A stretch of 64,000 nucleotides of DNA from CALIZF01 sp046292445. GTDB lineage: Bacteria > Pseudomonadota > Alphaproteobacteria > Rhodobacterales > Rhodobacteraceae. Position 1 is the first letter of the stretch; each line of letters starts with the position of its first letter. The stretch spans positions 9,869 through 73,868 of the forward strand of contig JBKBQT010000014.1 in assembly GCA_046292445.1 (NCBI GenBank), read 5' to 3'. The translations under genes and the position numbers were made by a program. Of the stretch, positions 34,045 through 43,543 are shown piece after piece. The notes below the pieces were generated by a model that worked only from the letters and a program-made list of their open reading frames with translations, was not told where the DNA came from and did not search any database.

Positions 34045-35361
34045 TCAGCGCGGGATCAGCGCCTGGGCGCGCGCCTGCGCCTCGGCGAGGATCTTTGCCG
34101 GATCGCCCTCCCCGAAAACTGCCTGTTCGGCCGCGTTCATCATCGTGGCGAGGATCTGGCGGTAGTTCGGCCCCGGCAGCGGCACCCACGGGGTGAGCAC
34201 CGATAGCTGCGCGATGTTGGGCGCGACGATGGGATTCTCGCGCAGCCAGGGGGCGAGGAATTCCTCGCTCTCGATCGCGTTCGGGCGCAGCGGGACATAG
34301 CCGATCCTCGACGTGATGACCGTATAGGCATAGTCCGACGTCAGATGCCGCATCAGCTCCCACGCCGCGCGCTGGCGGGCCGGGTCGCGCGCCATGATGA
34401 CCAGCGCCGAGCCCGAGTTGGTGGGCGTCGCCGGCTTGCCGGCAAAGGTCGGCATCGGGGCGGCGCGCAGGTCGAAGTTGCCCTTGGCGCCGCGCATCAG
34501 GGCACCCTGCACCGCGCTCGTCTGCAGATACATCCCCGCCTTGCCCGAGGACATCGCCTCGATCGCGCCGGCCACCGGCAGGTTCGGCATCGCCCCGCTC
34601 TGCGCCATGGCGCGCAGCGTCAGGATCGCCTCCACGGCCTCGGGCTCGCCGAACATCATCCGCTTGCGGTCATCCGACATCACCCGCCCGCCGTTCGAGC
34701 GGATGAAGCCCTGGAACAGCCAGTCATAGGCCGAGGGCCCGAAGATGCCGGTCGCCAGCCCGACATTGCCCGTCGCGGCGATCGCATCGGCGGCCGCCGC
34801 CACCTCGGCCCAGGTCAGGGGCGGGGCGTCCGGGTCGAGACCCGCGGCGCGGAACAGATCGGCGTTGTAGAACAGCACCGGCGTGGAAAAGACATAGGCG
34901 AGGCCGTAGGTCTTGCCGCCGAGGCGGCCGAGTTCGACACCGTTCGGGAACATCCCGCCCAGATGCGCGGTCAGTTCGTCCGCCGGCACGACATCCTCCA
35001 GCGGGGCGATGCCGAAATTCTCGACCACATAGCCGAGGTCGGCGAAGATCACCTGCGCCAGATCGGGCCCGTTGCCGGCAATCACATCGGCCTGGATGCG
35101 GGCCATCACCTCGGCGGCCGGGGTCGGCACGGGCTCGATGGTGATATGCGGATGGCTCTGGGCGAAGGCGCCAAGCATCTCTTCGGTGCCTTCCTTGCCG
35201 ATTCCGGCCGAGGCGAGGTTGTAGTTGTAGAACCGGATCGTCACCGGCGCGTCCGAGGCGGGTGCGGCGGTCTGCGCGGCGGCAAAGGGCGCCGGCAGCA
35301 TGGCCGCCGACAGCATGAGGGCAGTCAACGCGCGGCGGGTCAGGGGCATGGTGCGGGGCAT
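34045..35361 (-). CDS. extracellular solute-binding protein (cassette A)
   Basis: The 438-residue family 1 binding protein has a signal peptide with an RR pair (PLTRRALTALMLSAAM) cleaved near AAAQ. The mature N-terminus VTIRFYNYNLASAGIGKEGT is strikingly like that of the cassette B protein. It would capture a sugar-like ligand in the periplasm. The start is uncertain: ATG at 35361 gives a normal signal peptide, 35349 is possible, and an upstream ATG at 35397 overlaps the phosphodiesterase stop (ATGA) but adds 12 polar residues. Confidence 0.9.
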   Translation of the reverse strand: MPRTMPLTRRALTALMLSAAMLPAPFAAAQTAAPASDAPVTIRFYNYNLASAGIGKEGTEEMLGAFAQSHPHITIEPVPTPAAEVMARIQADVIAGNGPDLAQVIFADLGYVVENFGIAPLEDVVPADELTAHLGGMFPNGVELGRLGGKTYGLAYVFSTPVLFYNADLFRAAGLDPDAPPLTWAEVAAAADAIAATGNVGLATGIFGPSAYDWLFQGFIRSNGGRVMSDDRKRMMFGEPEAVEAILTLRAMAQSGAMPNLPVAGAIEAMSSGKAGMYLQTSAVQGALMRGAKGNFDLRAAPMPTFAGKPATPTNSGSALVIMARDPARQRAAWELMRHLTSDYAYTVITSRIGYVPLRPNAIESEEFLAPWLRENPIVAPNIAQLSVLTPWVPLPGPNYRQILATMMNAAEQAVFGEGDPAKILAEAQARAQALIPR

Positions 35362-35393
35362 GGGCGTCTCTGCGTTTGAGGGTTCGGGCGCGG

Positions 35394-36239
35394 TCATTCG
35401 GCGGCGGCCATCGCGGCCTCGTAGGCCGCAAGCTGTTCCAGCGTGACGATGCGCAGCTCGGCGCGGTCCGAGGGCAGCGGGGCGCAGGTCACGGTCAGCC
35501 CGCTGGCCCGCAGCGTGCAGACCGACAGCGACGCGCCGCGCACCGCCCGGATGCCGGGGCCGGCGTAGAGCGGGTCGAGCGCATTGTGCAGGCCCATGCC
35601 GACCACGACCGGGATGCCGTGCCAGTGGGTGAAGCGGTCCATGTGGATATGGCCCGAAAAGATCCCCTGCACGCCGCGGCCGGGCAGCATCGCCGCCAGC
35701 CGGTCGGTCGCGGCAAAGCTCAGCCCCTCCCATTCCCATTCCGCCGCCCGGTCGAGCGCGGGGGCATGGTGGATCACCAGAAGCTTGGGCAGATCCGCAT
35801 GGCGGCCCAGCGCGGCGTCGAGAAAATCGAACTGCGCCGCGTCCAGATCGCCGCCGATCCGGCCCTTGCGGCTGGTGTCGAGCGTGATGATATGCACGCC
35901 CGCCATCACCGCCTCGTGATCGAGCGGCGCCTCGGGATCGGCCGCATCGCCCCCGAACACCGCCCGGAATCCGGCCCGGCTGTCATGGTTGCCGAGCGCC
36001 CAGATCACCGGCACTCCGAAACCGTCCATCAGGCCGTGGAGCGTGCGGAACGACGCCGCATCGCCCCGGTTCGTCAGATCGCCCGAGGCGATGACGAAGG
36101 CCGGCGCAGGGTCCATCGCCTCGATCAGCCCGCGCACGCAGCGCAGCGTTTCGGTGGTGTCGGACGCAAGGCCGGGATCGGCCGGCTCGGGCGCGCTGAC
36201 ATGCAGGTCGGTGATATGAACGAAACGGATGGCGGACAT
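35394..36239 (-). CDS. calcineurin-like phosphodiesterase (cassette A)
   Basis: The 281-residue metallophosphoesterase is of the CpdA/GpdQ class. Metal ligands are in VHITDLHVS (D11, H13), IASGDLTNRGD (D54), ALGNHDSRAG (N84, H85), VIHHAP and SGHIHMDRF. No signal peptide is present, so it is cytoplasmic. Family members hydrolyse cyclic AMP or glycerophosphodiesters. As first gene of an ABC importer operon it may process an imported phosphodiester. A paralogue occupies the matching place in cassette B (41546). Confidence 0.88.
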   Translation of the reverse strand: MSAIRFVHITDLHVSAPEPADPGLASDTTETLRCVRGLIEAMDPAPAFVIASGDLTNRGDAASFRTLHGLMDGFGVPVIWALGNHDSRAGFRAVFGGDAADPEAPLDHEAVMAGVHIITLDTSRKGRIGGDLDAAQFDFLDAALGRHADLPKLLVIHHAPALDRAAEWEWEGLSFAATDRLAAMLPGRGVQGIFSGHIHMDRFTHWHGIPVVVGMGLHNALDPLYAGPGIRAVRGASLSVCTLRASGLTVTCAPLPSDRAELRIVTLEQLAAYEAAMAAAE

Positions 36240-36282
36240 GGGTCGGTCTCCCTCGGATGTTGGGCGCGAGCCTGCGCGCCGG

Positions 36283-36343
36283 GCGCGACAGGTTTGCGAC
36301 GGCTCTGGGTCGGCGATACAGGGCCGTCGCCGATCTGTCGCGC
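36283..36343. promoter_or_regulatory. nested inverted repeats in divergent control region
   Basis: Arms at 36283-36303 and 36323-36343 (21 bases each) pair as GCGCGACAG-4-GCGACGGC against GCCGTCGC-4-CTGTCGCGC, 17 of 21 positions matching. A competing pair, TCGGCGA (36310-36316) and TCGCCGA (36327-36333), overlaps the right arm. The whole lies midway between the divergent phosphodiesterase and ATPase starts, about 40 bases from each, fitting an operator for a dimeric regulator or alternative RNA structures. Confidence 0.55.
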
Positions 36344-36382
36344 AGGTGCGGCACCCTCGGTGTGTCTTGACGGAGCATCGGC

Positions 36383-37486
<1,104 letters not shown>

Positions 37487-37495
37487 TCGGCCGCG

Positions 37496-38245
37496 TCATC
37501 CGGCCGGGCCAAGCCGCTGCGCCGCCCGGTCCATCGCCGCGCCATCCAGCCCCGCCGCTGCAAGGTAGCCCCGCGCACCGCCATGCCCTGCGTCGAGATG
37601 GTCGAGCGTCGCCGCCATCGCCTCGGCCGGCGACGACAGCATCACGCCCAGCATCTGCGGATCGGCGCCCGCCGCAAGCGCCCGGACACGCAGGCTGTCG
37701 ATCAGCGCCGCGCCGTCGGTCGCGGTTCGGGCATAATCAGCCGCGATGGCATCGCGCGGCACCCCGGCCAGCACCAGCAAGAGCGCCGCGATCAGGCCGG
37801 TGCGATCCTTGCCGGCGGTGCAGTGGAACAGCACGATCCCCGGCCCGGCATCGGCGACCGCCGCGATCGCGGCGGCAAAGCGGGGCGCGGCGGCATCGAG
37901 CGCCGCGCCATAGCGGCGGTCGAGCGTGAAGGCGGCATCGCCCGCCATCATCTGCACGAGCGGCGCCAGATCCTCGAACAGCGGCAGGTGGATGTCCTCG
38001 ATCCCGGCGGTGCCGGCGAAGGGCGAGGGCGCCTCGGCCCGCTCGGCGGCCGCGCGCAGGTCGATCACCGTGCCCAGCCCCGCCTCGATCAGCGCTGCCC
38101 GTCCCGCCGGCGCCAGCCCGCGCATGGCGCAGCCGCGCATGACGCGCCGATGCGCTGTCGCACCCCCGCCCGCCCGCGGCAACCCGCCCAGATCGCGGAT
38201 GTTGTGCACCCCCGGAAGGGGCAGAAAGTCCTGCTCGAAACGCAT
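37496..38245 (-). CDS. tyrosine-phosphatase-like protein (cassette B)
   Basis: The 249-residue protein has the protein-tyrosine/dual-specificity phosphatase loop HCTAGKDRTG at 141-150 (Cys142, Arg148) and the N-terminal VHNIRDLGGLPRAGGG typical of the Y_phosphatase3 bacterial family (MptpB-like). FDLR-type IDLRAAAERAE precedes the loop. No signal peptide. Its ATG shares a base with the stop of the upstream permease (TGATG), so it belongs to the cassette B operon. In that context a small phosphorylated metabolite is as plausible a substrate as a phosphoprotein. Confidence 0.87.
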   Translation of the reverse strand: MRFEQDFLPLPGVHNIRDLGGLPRAGGGATAHRRVMRGCAMRGLAPAGRAALIEAGLGTVIDLRAAAERAEAPSPFAGTAGIEDIHLPLFEDLAPLVQMMAGDAAFTLDRRYGAALDAAAPRFAAAIAAVADAGPGIVLFHCTAGKDRTGLIAALLLVLAGVPRDAIAADYARTATDGAALIDSLRVRALAAGADPQMLGVMLSSPAEAMAATLDHLDAGHGGARGYLAAAGLDGAAMDRAAQRLGPAG

Positions 38246-39063
38246 CACCGGATCCCCGCGCGCATGAAACTGTCGATCACCTGCCGGTGGAGTATCAGAT
38301 AGACCGCAAGGATGGGCAGCGATGCGAGTGTCGCCGCGGCCATCAGCGGGCCCCACTGGTTCCCCTCCTCCGTCAGGAAGAATTGCAGGCCGATCTGGAC
38401 CACCGAATTCTCCATCCGCCGGATCAGCAGCAGAGGCCAGAAATAATCGTTCCATGCCGAGATGAAAGCCAGAATCCCCAGCGCGGCGAGCGGCGCGCGC
38501 AGGTTCGGCACCACGACCTGCGCAAGGATGCGCAGCGATCCCGCCCCGTCCATCCGCGCCGCCTCGATCACCTCGCGGGGAAAGCCGCGCATCGCATTGT
38601 AGAGGATCAGCACGGCGAAGGCCGCCGCGGCATTGGGCACCACAAGACCGGTCAGCGAATTGAGCAGCCCGAGCCTGGTTGCCAGCACATAGTTCGGGAT
38701 CATCACCACCTGGAACGGCACCAGCCACGACAGCGCGATGAGGGCATGCGCGATGCCCGCGCCGCGGAACCGCCAGCGCACCAGCGCATAGGCCGCCAGC
38801 AACCCCGTCGCCACCTGCGCCAGCGCCGTCGTGCCGGCCATCAGCGCGGTGTTGCCGAGGATGCGCAGCATGGGCATCGCCCCGAGCACATAGGCGAAAT
38901 TGTCCAGCGTCGGCCGCGCCGGCCAGGGCAGGGTCGAGAAGATCTCGCCCTCGCCGCGCAGGGCCGTGACGATCATCCACAGCACCGGCAGGACCGCCAC
39001 GGCGCTGAACAGGATCATCGCGCCATGCGCGGCAATGCGCATCAGGGGGGCGTCACTCGTCAT
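38245..39063 (-). CDS. carbohydrate-type ABC permease (cassette B, second subunit)
   Basis: The 272-residue MalG/UgpE-type permease is a close paralogue of the protein at 32278. Shared blocks include WLVPFQVVMIPNYVL, VVPNLRAPLAAL and the C-terminal HRQVIDSFMRAGIR. Coupling motif is EAARMDGAGSLRILAQVVVP. Starts 11 bases inside the end of the first permease and is directly followed by the phosphatase gene. Confidence 0.92.
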   Translation of the reverse strand: MTSDAPLMRIAAHGAMILFSAVAVLPVLWMIVTALRGEGEIFSTLPWPARPTLDNFAYVLGAMPMLRILGNTALMAGTTALAQVATGLLAAYALVRWRFRGAGIAHALIALSWLVPFQVVMIPNYVLATRLGLLNSLTGLVVPNAAAAFAVLILYNAMRGFPREVIEAARMDGAGSLRILAQVVVPNLRAPLAALGILAFISAWNDYFWPLLLIRRMENSVVQIGLQFFLTEEGNQWGPLMAAATLASLPILAVYLILHRQVIDSFMRAGIR

Positions 39064-40006
39064 AGACCGCCAGCCTCCGCATCGCCCAGAGACACAGGAG
39101 TGCGATGATCCCGAAGACCGCGAAGGTCAGCATGCCGGCCGCCGTGCTCCACCCCGCGGCCATGGTGCGGAACCCGTATTCCCACATCACGTAATAGACG
39201 TTCGTGGTGGACCGCAGCGGGCCGCCCCCGGTCAGCGCGTTGATGTAGACAAAGGACCACTGCGCCCCGAACAGCATCGTCATCATCGTCAGCAGCAGGA
39301 TGGTGGGCGACAGGAGCGGCAGGCGGATGTCGCGCAGGATCTGCCACCCGCTCGCCCCGTCCATCCGCGCCGCCTCGACATAAGCGGGGTTGATCGCGCT
39401 GTTGGCGGCGGAAAAGAGAAGCGTGGAAAACCCGATCAGCTTCCACCCCGTGATCCACACCAGCGCCCAGAGCGCGACCGCCGGATCGCCAAGGAACGCG
39501 ACGCGCCCGAGGCCGAGACCGTCGAGCCAAGCGTTGACAAGGCCATGGTCGGCGTTGAGCAGCCAGCGCCAGAGGATCGCGGCGACGATCGGCGGCACGA
39601 TCATGGGCACGAAGATCAGCGTGCGATAGAGGTTGCGCAGCGGCCCGCGCATGCCTTGCGTCACCAGCGCAAGCGCTAGCGGCAGCGCGACCGACAGCGG
39701 CAGAAGGCCGAGGGTGTAGAGCGCCGTGTTCCACACCGCCGCCCGCATGTCGGGCAGCGTCATCAGGTTGCGGTAGTTGTCGAGGCCGACATAGACCGGC
39801 GTCGCCCGCGGCAGCATGTTCCACTGATAGAACGACAGCTCGAACGCCTCGACCAGCGGGATATAGGTCCAGACCAGCAGCACGGCGAGCGCGGGGGCAA
39901 GATAGGCCCATGGCTCGGCCGCCGCCACGCGCAGGCGCGGCAGCCGCATCGCGCCGGCCTGCGCCTGTGCAGGGCTTCGGGCGGCGGGGCGGGCGGCATC
40001 GGCCAT
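39053..40006 (-). CDS. carbohydrate-type ABC permease (cassette B, first subunit)
   Basis: The 317-residue MalF/UgpA-type permease has six membrane segments with coupling motif EAARMDGASGWQILRDIRLP. The cytoplasmic N-terminus (about 30 residues) is Ala/Arg-rich. A GGGAG site precedes the ATG. Immediately upstream lies the assembly gap, so the true distance to the binding-protein gene is unknown. Confidence 0.91.
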   Translation of the reverse strand: MADAARPAARSPAQAQAGAMRLPRLRVAAAEPWAYLAPALAVLLVWTYIPLVEAFELSFYQWNMLPRATPVYVGLDNYRNLMTLPDMRAAVWNTALYTLGLLPLSVALPLALALVTQGMRGPLRNLYRTLIFVPMIVPPIVAAILWRWLLNADHGLVNAWLDGLGLGRVAFLGDPAVALWALVWITGWKLIGFSTLLFSAANSAINPAYVEAARMDGASGWQILRDIRLPLLSPTILLLTMMTMLFGAQWSFVYINALTGGGPLRSTTNVYYVMWEYGFRTMAAGWSTAAGMLTFAVFGIIALLCLWAMRRLAVYDE

Positions 40007-40201
40007 CGCGAAACTCCCGGGGGGTCAGGGCGGGGGGGCCCGCCGGCGGGGCCCCCCCCCCCCGCGGGGGGCCCCAGGCCGCCACCAGGGGTTGCCCGGC
40101 GCCCGCGCGGGCNNNNNNNNNNGGGGGCCTGGGCCCTTCGCCACCCCCCGGGGGGGGGGGGGGGGGGGGCCCGGCGCGGGGGGCCCCCCGCAGCGGCGGC
40201 G
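40007..40201. other. assembly gap (10 N) within G/C homopolymer sequence
   Basis: Ns occupy 40113-40122. The flanks are abnormal: a run of 12 C at 40052-40063, a run of about 20 G ending at 40169, and complementary blocks on both sides (GGGGCCCCAGGCC against GGGGGCCTGGGCCC). The interval separates binding protein and permease of cassette B. Sequence here is likely unreliable, and a small gene or a hairpin could be hidden. Confidence 0.8.
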
Positions 40202-41497
40202 TCAGTTCGCCGGCATCAGGGCTTGGCCCTGCGCCTGCGCGGCCGCGAGCACGGCGCGCGGATCGCCGGTGCCGAACACGGCCTCGGTCATCGCCTCCTT
40301 CATCATGTTCTCGACCTGACGGTAGTTCGGGCCGGGGAAGGCCATGTTGGGGGTGATCCGGTCGAGCTGTTCGAGGTTCACGCGGAACATCGGGTTGGCC
40401 TCGATCCAGCCCTTGAGGTAGCGGTCATCCTCCAGCGTGCCGAGGCGCAGCGGCAGATAGCCGATCTTGGAGGTGATGACGGTATAGGCCTCGTCCGAGG
40501 TCAGGAACTTCATCAACTCCCACGCGGCGCGCTGTTTCACCGGATCCTCGGAGAGCATGAAGATCGCCGAGCCCGAATTGGTCGGGGCCGTCGGCTTGTC
40601 CCCGAAGGCGGGCAGCGGGCCGAGGCCGAGCTCGAAATTGCCCTCCGCGGCGCGCATGAGGCGGTTCAGGACGGCCGAGGTGAAGAGGAACATCCCCATG
40701 TTGCCGCTCTGGAACGTGTCGAGATGGGCGCCGAGGTCGATCCGGGCATGGGCACCGGCATCGACCATGTCGCGCAGCATCGCCACCGCCTCGGCCGCCT
40801 CGGGCTCGGCGAAGGTCAGCCGGTTGCCGTCGCGCACCCGCCCGCCGTTCGACATCACGATGGCCTGGTAGACGAAGGTGCCGTCGGCCGGCCCGTAGGC
40901 GCCGGGGAAGAACCCGTGCTTGCCGGTCTTTTCCCTGATCGCCAGCGCCGCCGCCTTGACCTCGTCCCAGGTGCGCGGCGGGGTTTCGGGGTCGAGCCCG
41001 GCCTCGCGGAACAGGGTCTTGTTGATGAACATCACCGGGGTCGAGAAGACATAGGCAAGGCCGTAGGTCTTGCCGTTCACTTCGCCAAGCGCGAGGCCCT
41101 TGGGCACGAAACCGGCGGCATGGGCAGCGAGTTCCGCGCCCGCGACATCCTCGAGCGGCTGCGCGCCGAGTTGCTCGGCGGCATAGATCAGGTCGCGGAA
41201 CACAAGCTGCGCCACGTCTACCGGCTGGCCGGCGACGATATCGGCCTGCACGCGCGAGAGGATCTCGTTGGAGGGCACGCCGATGGGTTCGACCTTGACC
41301 ATCGGGTTGGCGGCCTCGAAGGCGGCGATGAGCTCCAGCGTCGCCTCGCGGCCGATGCCGGCCGATGCGAGGTTGTAGTTGTAGAAGGTGATCGTGACGG
41401 GCCTCGTCACGGCCGGCGCCATCTCGGCGGTGGCAACGGGTGCGGCAAGCGCGAGGCCGAAGGCGGCAGCGGTGGACAGCAGGGTGCGGCGCAGCAT
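40202..41497 (-). CDS. extracellular solute-binding protein (cassette B)
   Basis: The 431-residue family 1 binding protein has a signal peptide MLRRTLLSTAAAFGLALAAP ending near ATAE. The mature N-terminus VTITFYNYNLASAGIGREAT parallels the cassette A protein, as do GKTYGLAYVFSTPV and the C-terminal FPGPNYRQVENMM. It delivers a sugar-like ligand to permeases 39053/38245. The Shine-Dalgarno region is embedded in a 13-base tandem repeat (41505-41543). Confidence 0.91.
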   Translation of the reverse strand: MLRRTLLSTAAAFGLALAAPVATAEMAPAVTRPVTITFYNYNLASAGIGREATLELIAAFEAANPMVKVEPIGVPSNEILSRVQADIVAGQPVDVAQLVFRDLIYAAEQLGAQPLEDVAGAELAAHAAGFVPKGLALGEVNGKTYGLAYVFSTPVMFINKTLFREAGLDPETPPRTWDEVKAAALAIREKTGKHGFFPGAYGPADGTFVYQAIVMSNGGRVRDGNRLTFAEPEAAEAVAMLRDMVDAGAHARIDLGAHLDTFQSGNMGMFLFTSAVLNRLMRAAEGNFELGLGPLPAFGDKPTAPTNSGSAIFMLSEDPVKQRAAWELMKFLTSDEAYTVITSKIGYLPLRLGTLEDDRYLKGWIEANPMFRVNLEQLDRITPNMAFPGPNYRQVENMMKEAMTEAVFGTGDPRAVLAAAQAQGQALMPAN

Positions 41498-41504
41498 GGT
41501 CGGT

Positions 41505-41543
41505 CCTTTCGAGGTGGCCTTTCGGGGTGGCCTTTCGGGGTGG
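41505..41543 (-). repeat. 13-base tandem repeat, three copies, upstream of binding protein B
   Basis: CCTTTCGRGGTGG occurs three times in a row (41505-41517, 41518-41530, 41531-41543); the last two are identical. On the coding strand each copy contains GAAAGG, so the unit supplies Shine-Dalgarno-like sequence. It occupies nearly all of the gap between phosphodiesterase and binding protein genes. Confidence 0.75.
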
Positions 41544-41545
41544 GG

Positions 41546-42370
41546 TCAGCGGGCGGCGGCGCGCGCGCGCAGCGCGGCCATCGGGTAACGGAACAGCTCG
41601 GCCCGGTCGGAGGGCAGCGGGATCACCGCCATCGTCAGGCCCGATGCCCGCACGGTGCCGAGGCCGAAGGCGCCCGCGCGCAGCATCCTGAGGTTTTCGG
41701 TGTCGAGGATGTCGGTCGCGGCATGCAGCCCCGTGCCGACGATCACCGGCACGCCGTGCCAGAGCGAAAAGCGGTCGTGGTGGATATGCCCCGACAGGAT
41801 CGCCAGCACCCGGTGCGGCGCAAGCGCCGCCGCCAGCCGCGCCGAGGTTTCGACCGGCAGCATCCGCCACGGGGTATCGGACGGCCGGTCGTCGAGCGCG
41901 GGCGGATGGTGGCAGACGATCAGCTTGGGCAGGCCCGCATGCCGCGCGAGCGCGGCGGCGAGCCAGCCGAGTTGCCCGTCATCCAGATCGCCGCCGATCT
42001 CGCCCGGAAGCGTGCTGTCGAGCGCGATCACATGCACGCCCGCGATCGCCGCGTCATGGTCGAGCGGCGCATCGCCCGGCGCATCCAGCATGCCCGCGCG
42101 AAACCCCGCGCGGGTGTCGTGATTGCCGAGCGCATAGACCACCGGGCAGGGCACCGCCGCCATCAGGCCGCGCAGCCGGCGATAGCTTTCCGCATCCCCC
42201 GCATTGGTCAGATCGCCCGAGGCGACGATGAACTCGGGCGCCGGGGTGATGCGCGCGATCTCGGCCAGCGCCGCCGCGAGCGCCGCCGCGGTATCGCTGT
42301 GCAGGTGCGGGTCGTCCGGCGCGCCCAGGTGCAGATCGGTCAGATGGACGAAGCTCGTCAGGCGCTGCAT
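41546..42370 (-). CDS. calcineurin-like phosphodiesterase (cassette B)
   Basis: The 274-residue paralogue of the protein at 35394 has the full metal-ligand set: VHLTDLHLG, VASGDLTNAGD, ALGNHDTRAG, VCHHPP and LSGHIHHDRFSLWHG. Cytoplasmic, no signal peptide. Its start lies 13 bases inside the 3' end of the ATPase gene, indicating coupling. The ending PLPSDRAELFR is also shared with cassette A (PLPSDRAELRI). Likely acts on an imported phosphodiester or cyclic nucleotide. Confidence 0.88.
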   Translation of the reverse strand: MQRLTSFVHLTDLHLGAPDDPHLHSDTAAALAAALAEIARITPAPEFIVASGDLTNAGDAESYRRLRGLMAAVPCPVVYALGNHDTRAGFRAGMLDAPGDAPLDHDAAIAGVHVIALDSTLPGEIGGDLDDGQLGWLAAALARHAGLPKLIVCHHPPALDDRPSDTPWRMLPVETSARLAAALAPHRVLAILSGHIHHDRFSLWHGVPVIVGTGLHAATDILDTENLRMLRAGAFGLGTVRASGLTMAVIPLPSDRAELFRYPMAALRARAAAR

Positions 42371-43473
42371 GCGATGGCCTCGGTTCGGGTGGACAGGGGG
42401 GCGATCCGGGCGCCGGTCGCATCGTCGAAGAGGTGCAGCGCCTCGGGCGGCAGGCGCGCCGCGAAGGCGCCATCGGGCAGCGGGGCCCCCGCCGGGCGCG
42501 CCAGCGTCAGATCCAGCGTGCCCCCCGCCCAGGGCGCGCGGGCATGCAGGTGCAGCTCGGACCCGACATCCTCGATCAGGTCGGCGGCAAAGGCGGGCGC
42601 GCCCGGGCCGGCCGGCGCCGTCTCGACCGCCCCGGGACGGATGCCGAGCGTGACGGCCGTGCCCGGCGCCGCGGCCCAGACGGTGCCGGGCGCCGGCGAC
42701 CAGCCCCCCGCGATCACCGCGCGGCCCTGATCGTCGATCCGCGCCGGCAGCAGGTTCATCGCCGGCGTGCCGATGAACCCGGCCACGAAGCGCGTCGCGG
42801 GCGCGTGATAGACCGCGGCCGCCGTGCCGACCTGCTCGATCCGCCCGGCCTGCATGACCACCAGCAGATCGGCCATCGTCATCGCCTCGAGCTGGTCGTG
42901 CGTGACGAAGATCGACGTTGTCCCGAGCGCGCGGTGCAGCCGCCGCAACTCCAGCCGCATCTGCACCCGCAGCTTGGCGTCGAGGTTCGAAAGCGGCTCG
43001 TCGAACAGGAACACCTTGGGCGATCGCACCATCGCCCGCCCCATCGCCACGCGCTGGCGCTGCCCGCCCGAAAGCTGCGCCGGGCGGCGGGCGAGCAGGT
43101 CGGTCAGCCCGAGCGTCGCCGCGACCTCGGCCACCCGCGCCGCCCGCGCCGCCCGGTCCATCCCGGCAACCCGCAAGGCATAGCCGATGTTCTCGGCCAC
43201 CGTCATATGCGGGTAGAGCGCATAGTTCTGGAACACCATCGCGCAGCCGCGCGCGCCGGGCGGCAGATGCGTGACCGGGACATCGCCGATCTCGATCCGG
43301 CCTTCGGTCACGTCCTCGAGCCCCGCGATCATCCGCAGCAGCGTGGACTTGCCGCAGCCCGAGGGGCCGAGGATGACCACGAAGGCGCCGTCCGGGATCG
43401 CAAGGTCGATCCCCTGCACGGCGACATCGGCGCCGAAGCGTTTGGTGATGCCCGAAAGCGTGATCGCCGCCAT
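42358..43473 (-). CDS. carbohydrate-type ABC ATPase (cassette B)
   Basis: The 371-residue MalK/UgpC-type ATPase has Walker A LGPSGCGKSTLLRMI, VFQNYALYPHMTVAENIGYAL, signature QLSGGQRQRVAMGRAM, Walker B FLFDEPLSNLDAKLR and VTHDQLEAMTMADLLVV. A C-terminal TOBE domain follows. Start at MAAITLSGITKRFG, five codons inside the longest frame. It is first in cassette B, 70 bases downstream of the tetR gene on the same strand. Confidence 0.92.
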   Translation of the reverse strand: MAAITLSGITKRFGADVAVQGIDLAIPDGAFVVILGPSGCGKSTLLRMIAGLEDVTEGRIEIGDVPVTHLPPGARGCAMVFQNYALYPHMTVAENIGYALRVAGMDRAARAARVAEVAATLGLTDLLARRPAQLSGGQRQRVAMGRAMVRSPKVFLFDEPLSNLDAKLRVQMRLELRRLHRALGTTSIFVTHDQLEAMTMADLLVVMQAGRIEQVGTAAAVYHAPATRFVAGFIGTPAMNLLPARIDDQGRAVIAGGWSPAPGTVWAAAPGTAVTLGIRPGAVETAPAGPGAPAFAADLIEDVGSELHLHARAPWAGGTLDLTLARPAGAPLPDGAFAARLPPEALHLFDDATGARIAPLSTRTEAIACSA

Positions 43474-43543
43474 GATCGCCCCCCGCACATCGCCCCTGCC
43501 GGGACCAGTGCTAGGGCGAGGGCATGGCGCCCGCGTGACGCGT

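Noticed and set aside
36367..36372. TTGACG as a -35 element for the cassette A ATPase
   Set aside because: It ends only 10 bases before the start codon, leaving no room for a -10 and leader.
40007..40201. Natural terminator or cruciform in the gap region
   Set aside because: The homopolymers and Ns make the sequence untrustworthy, so complementary flanks may be an assembly artefact.
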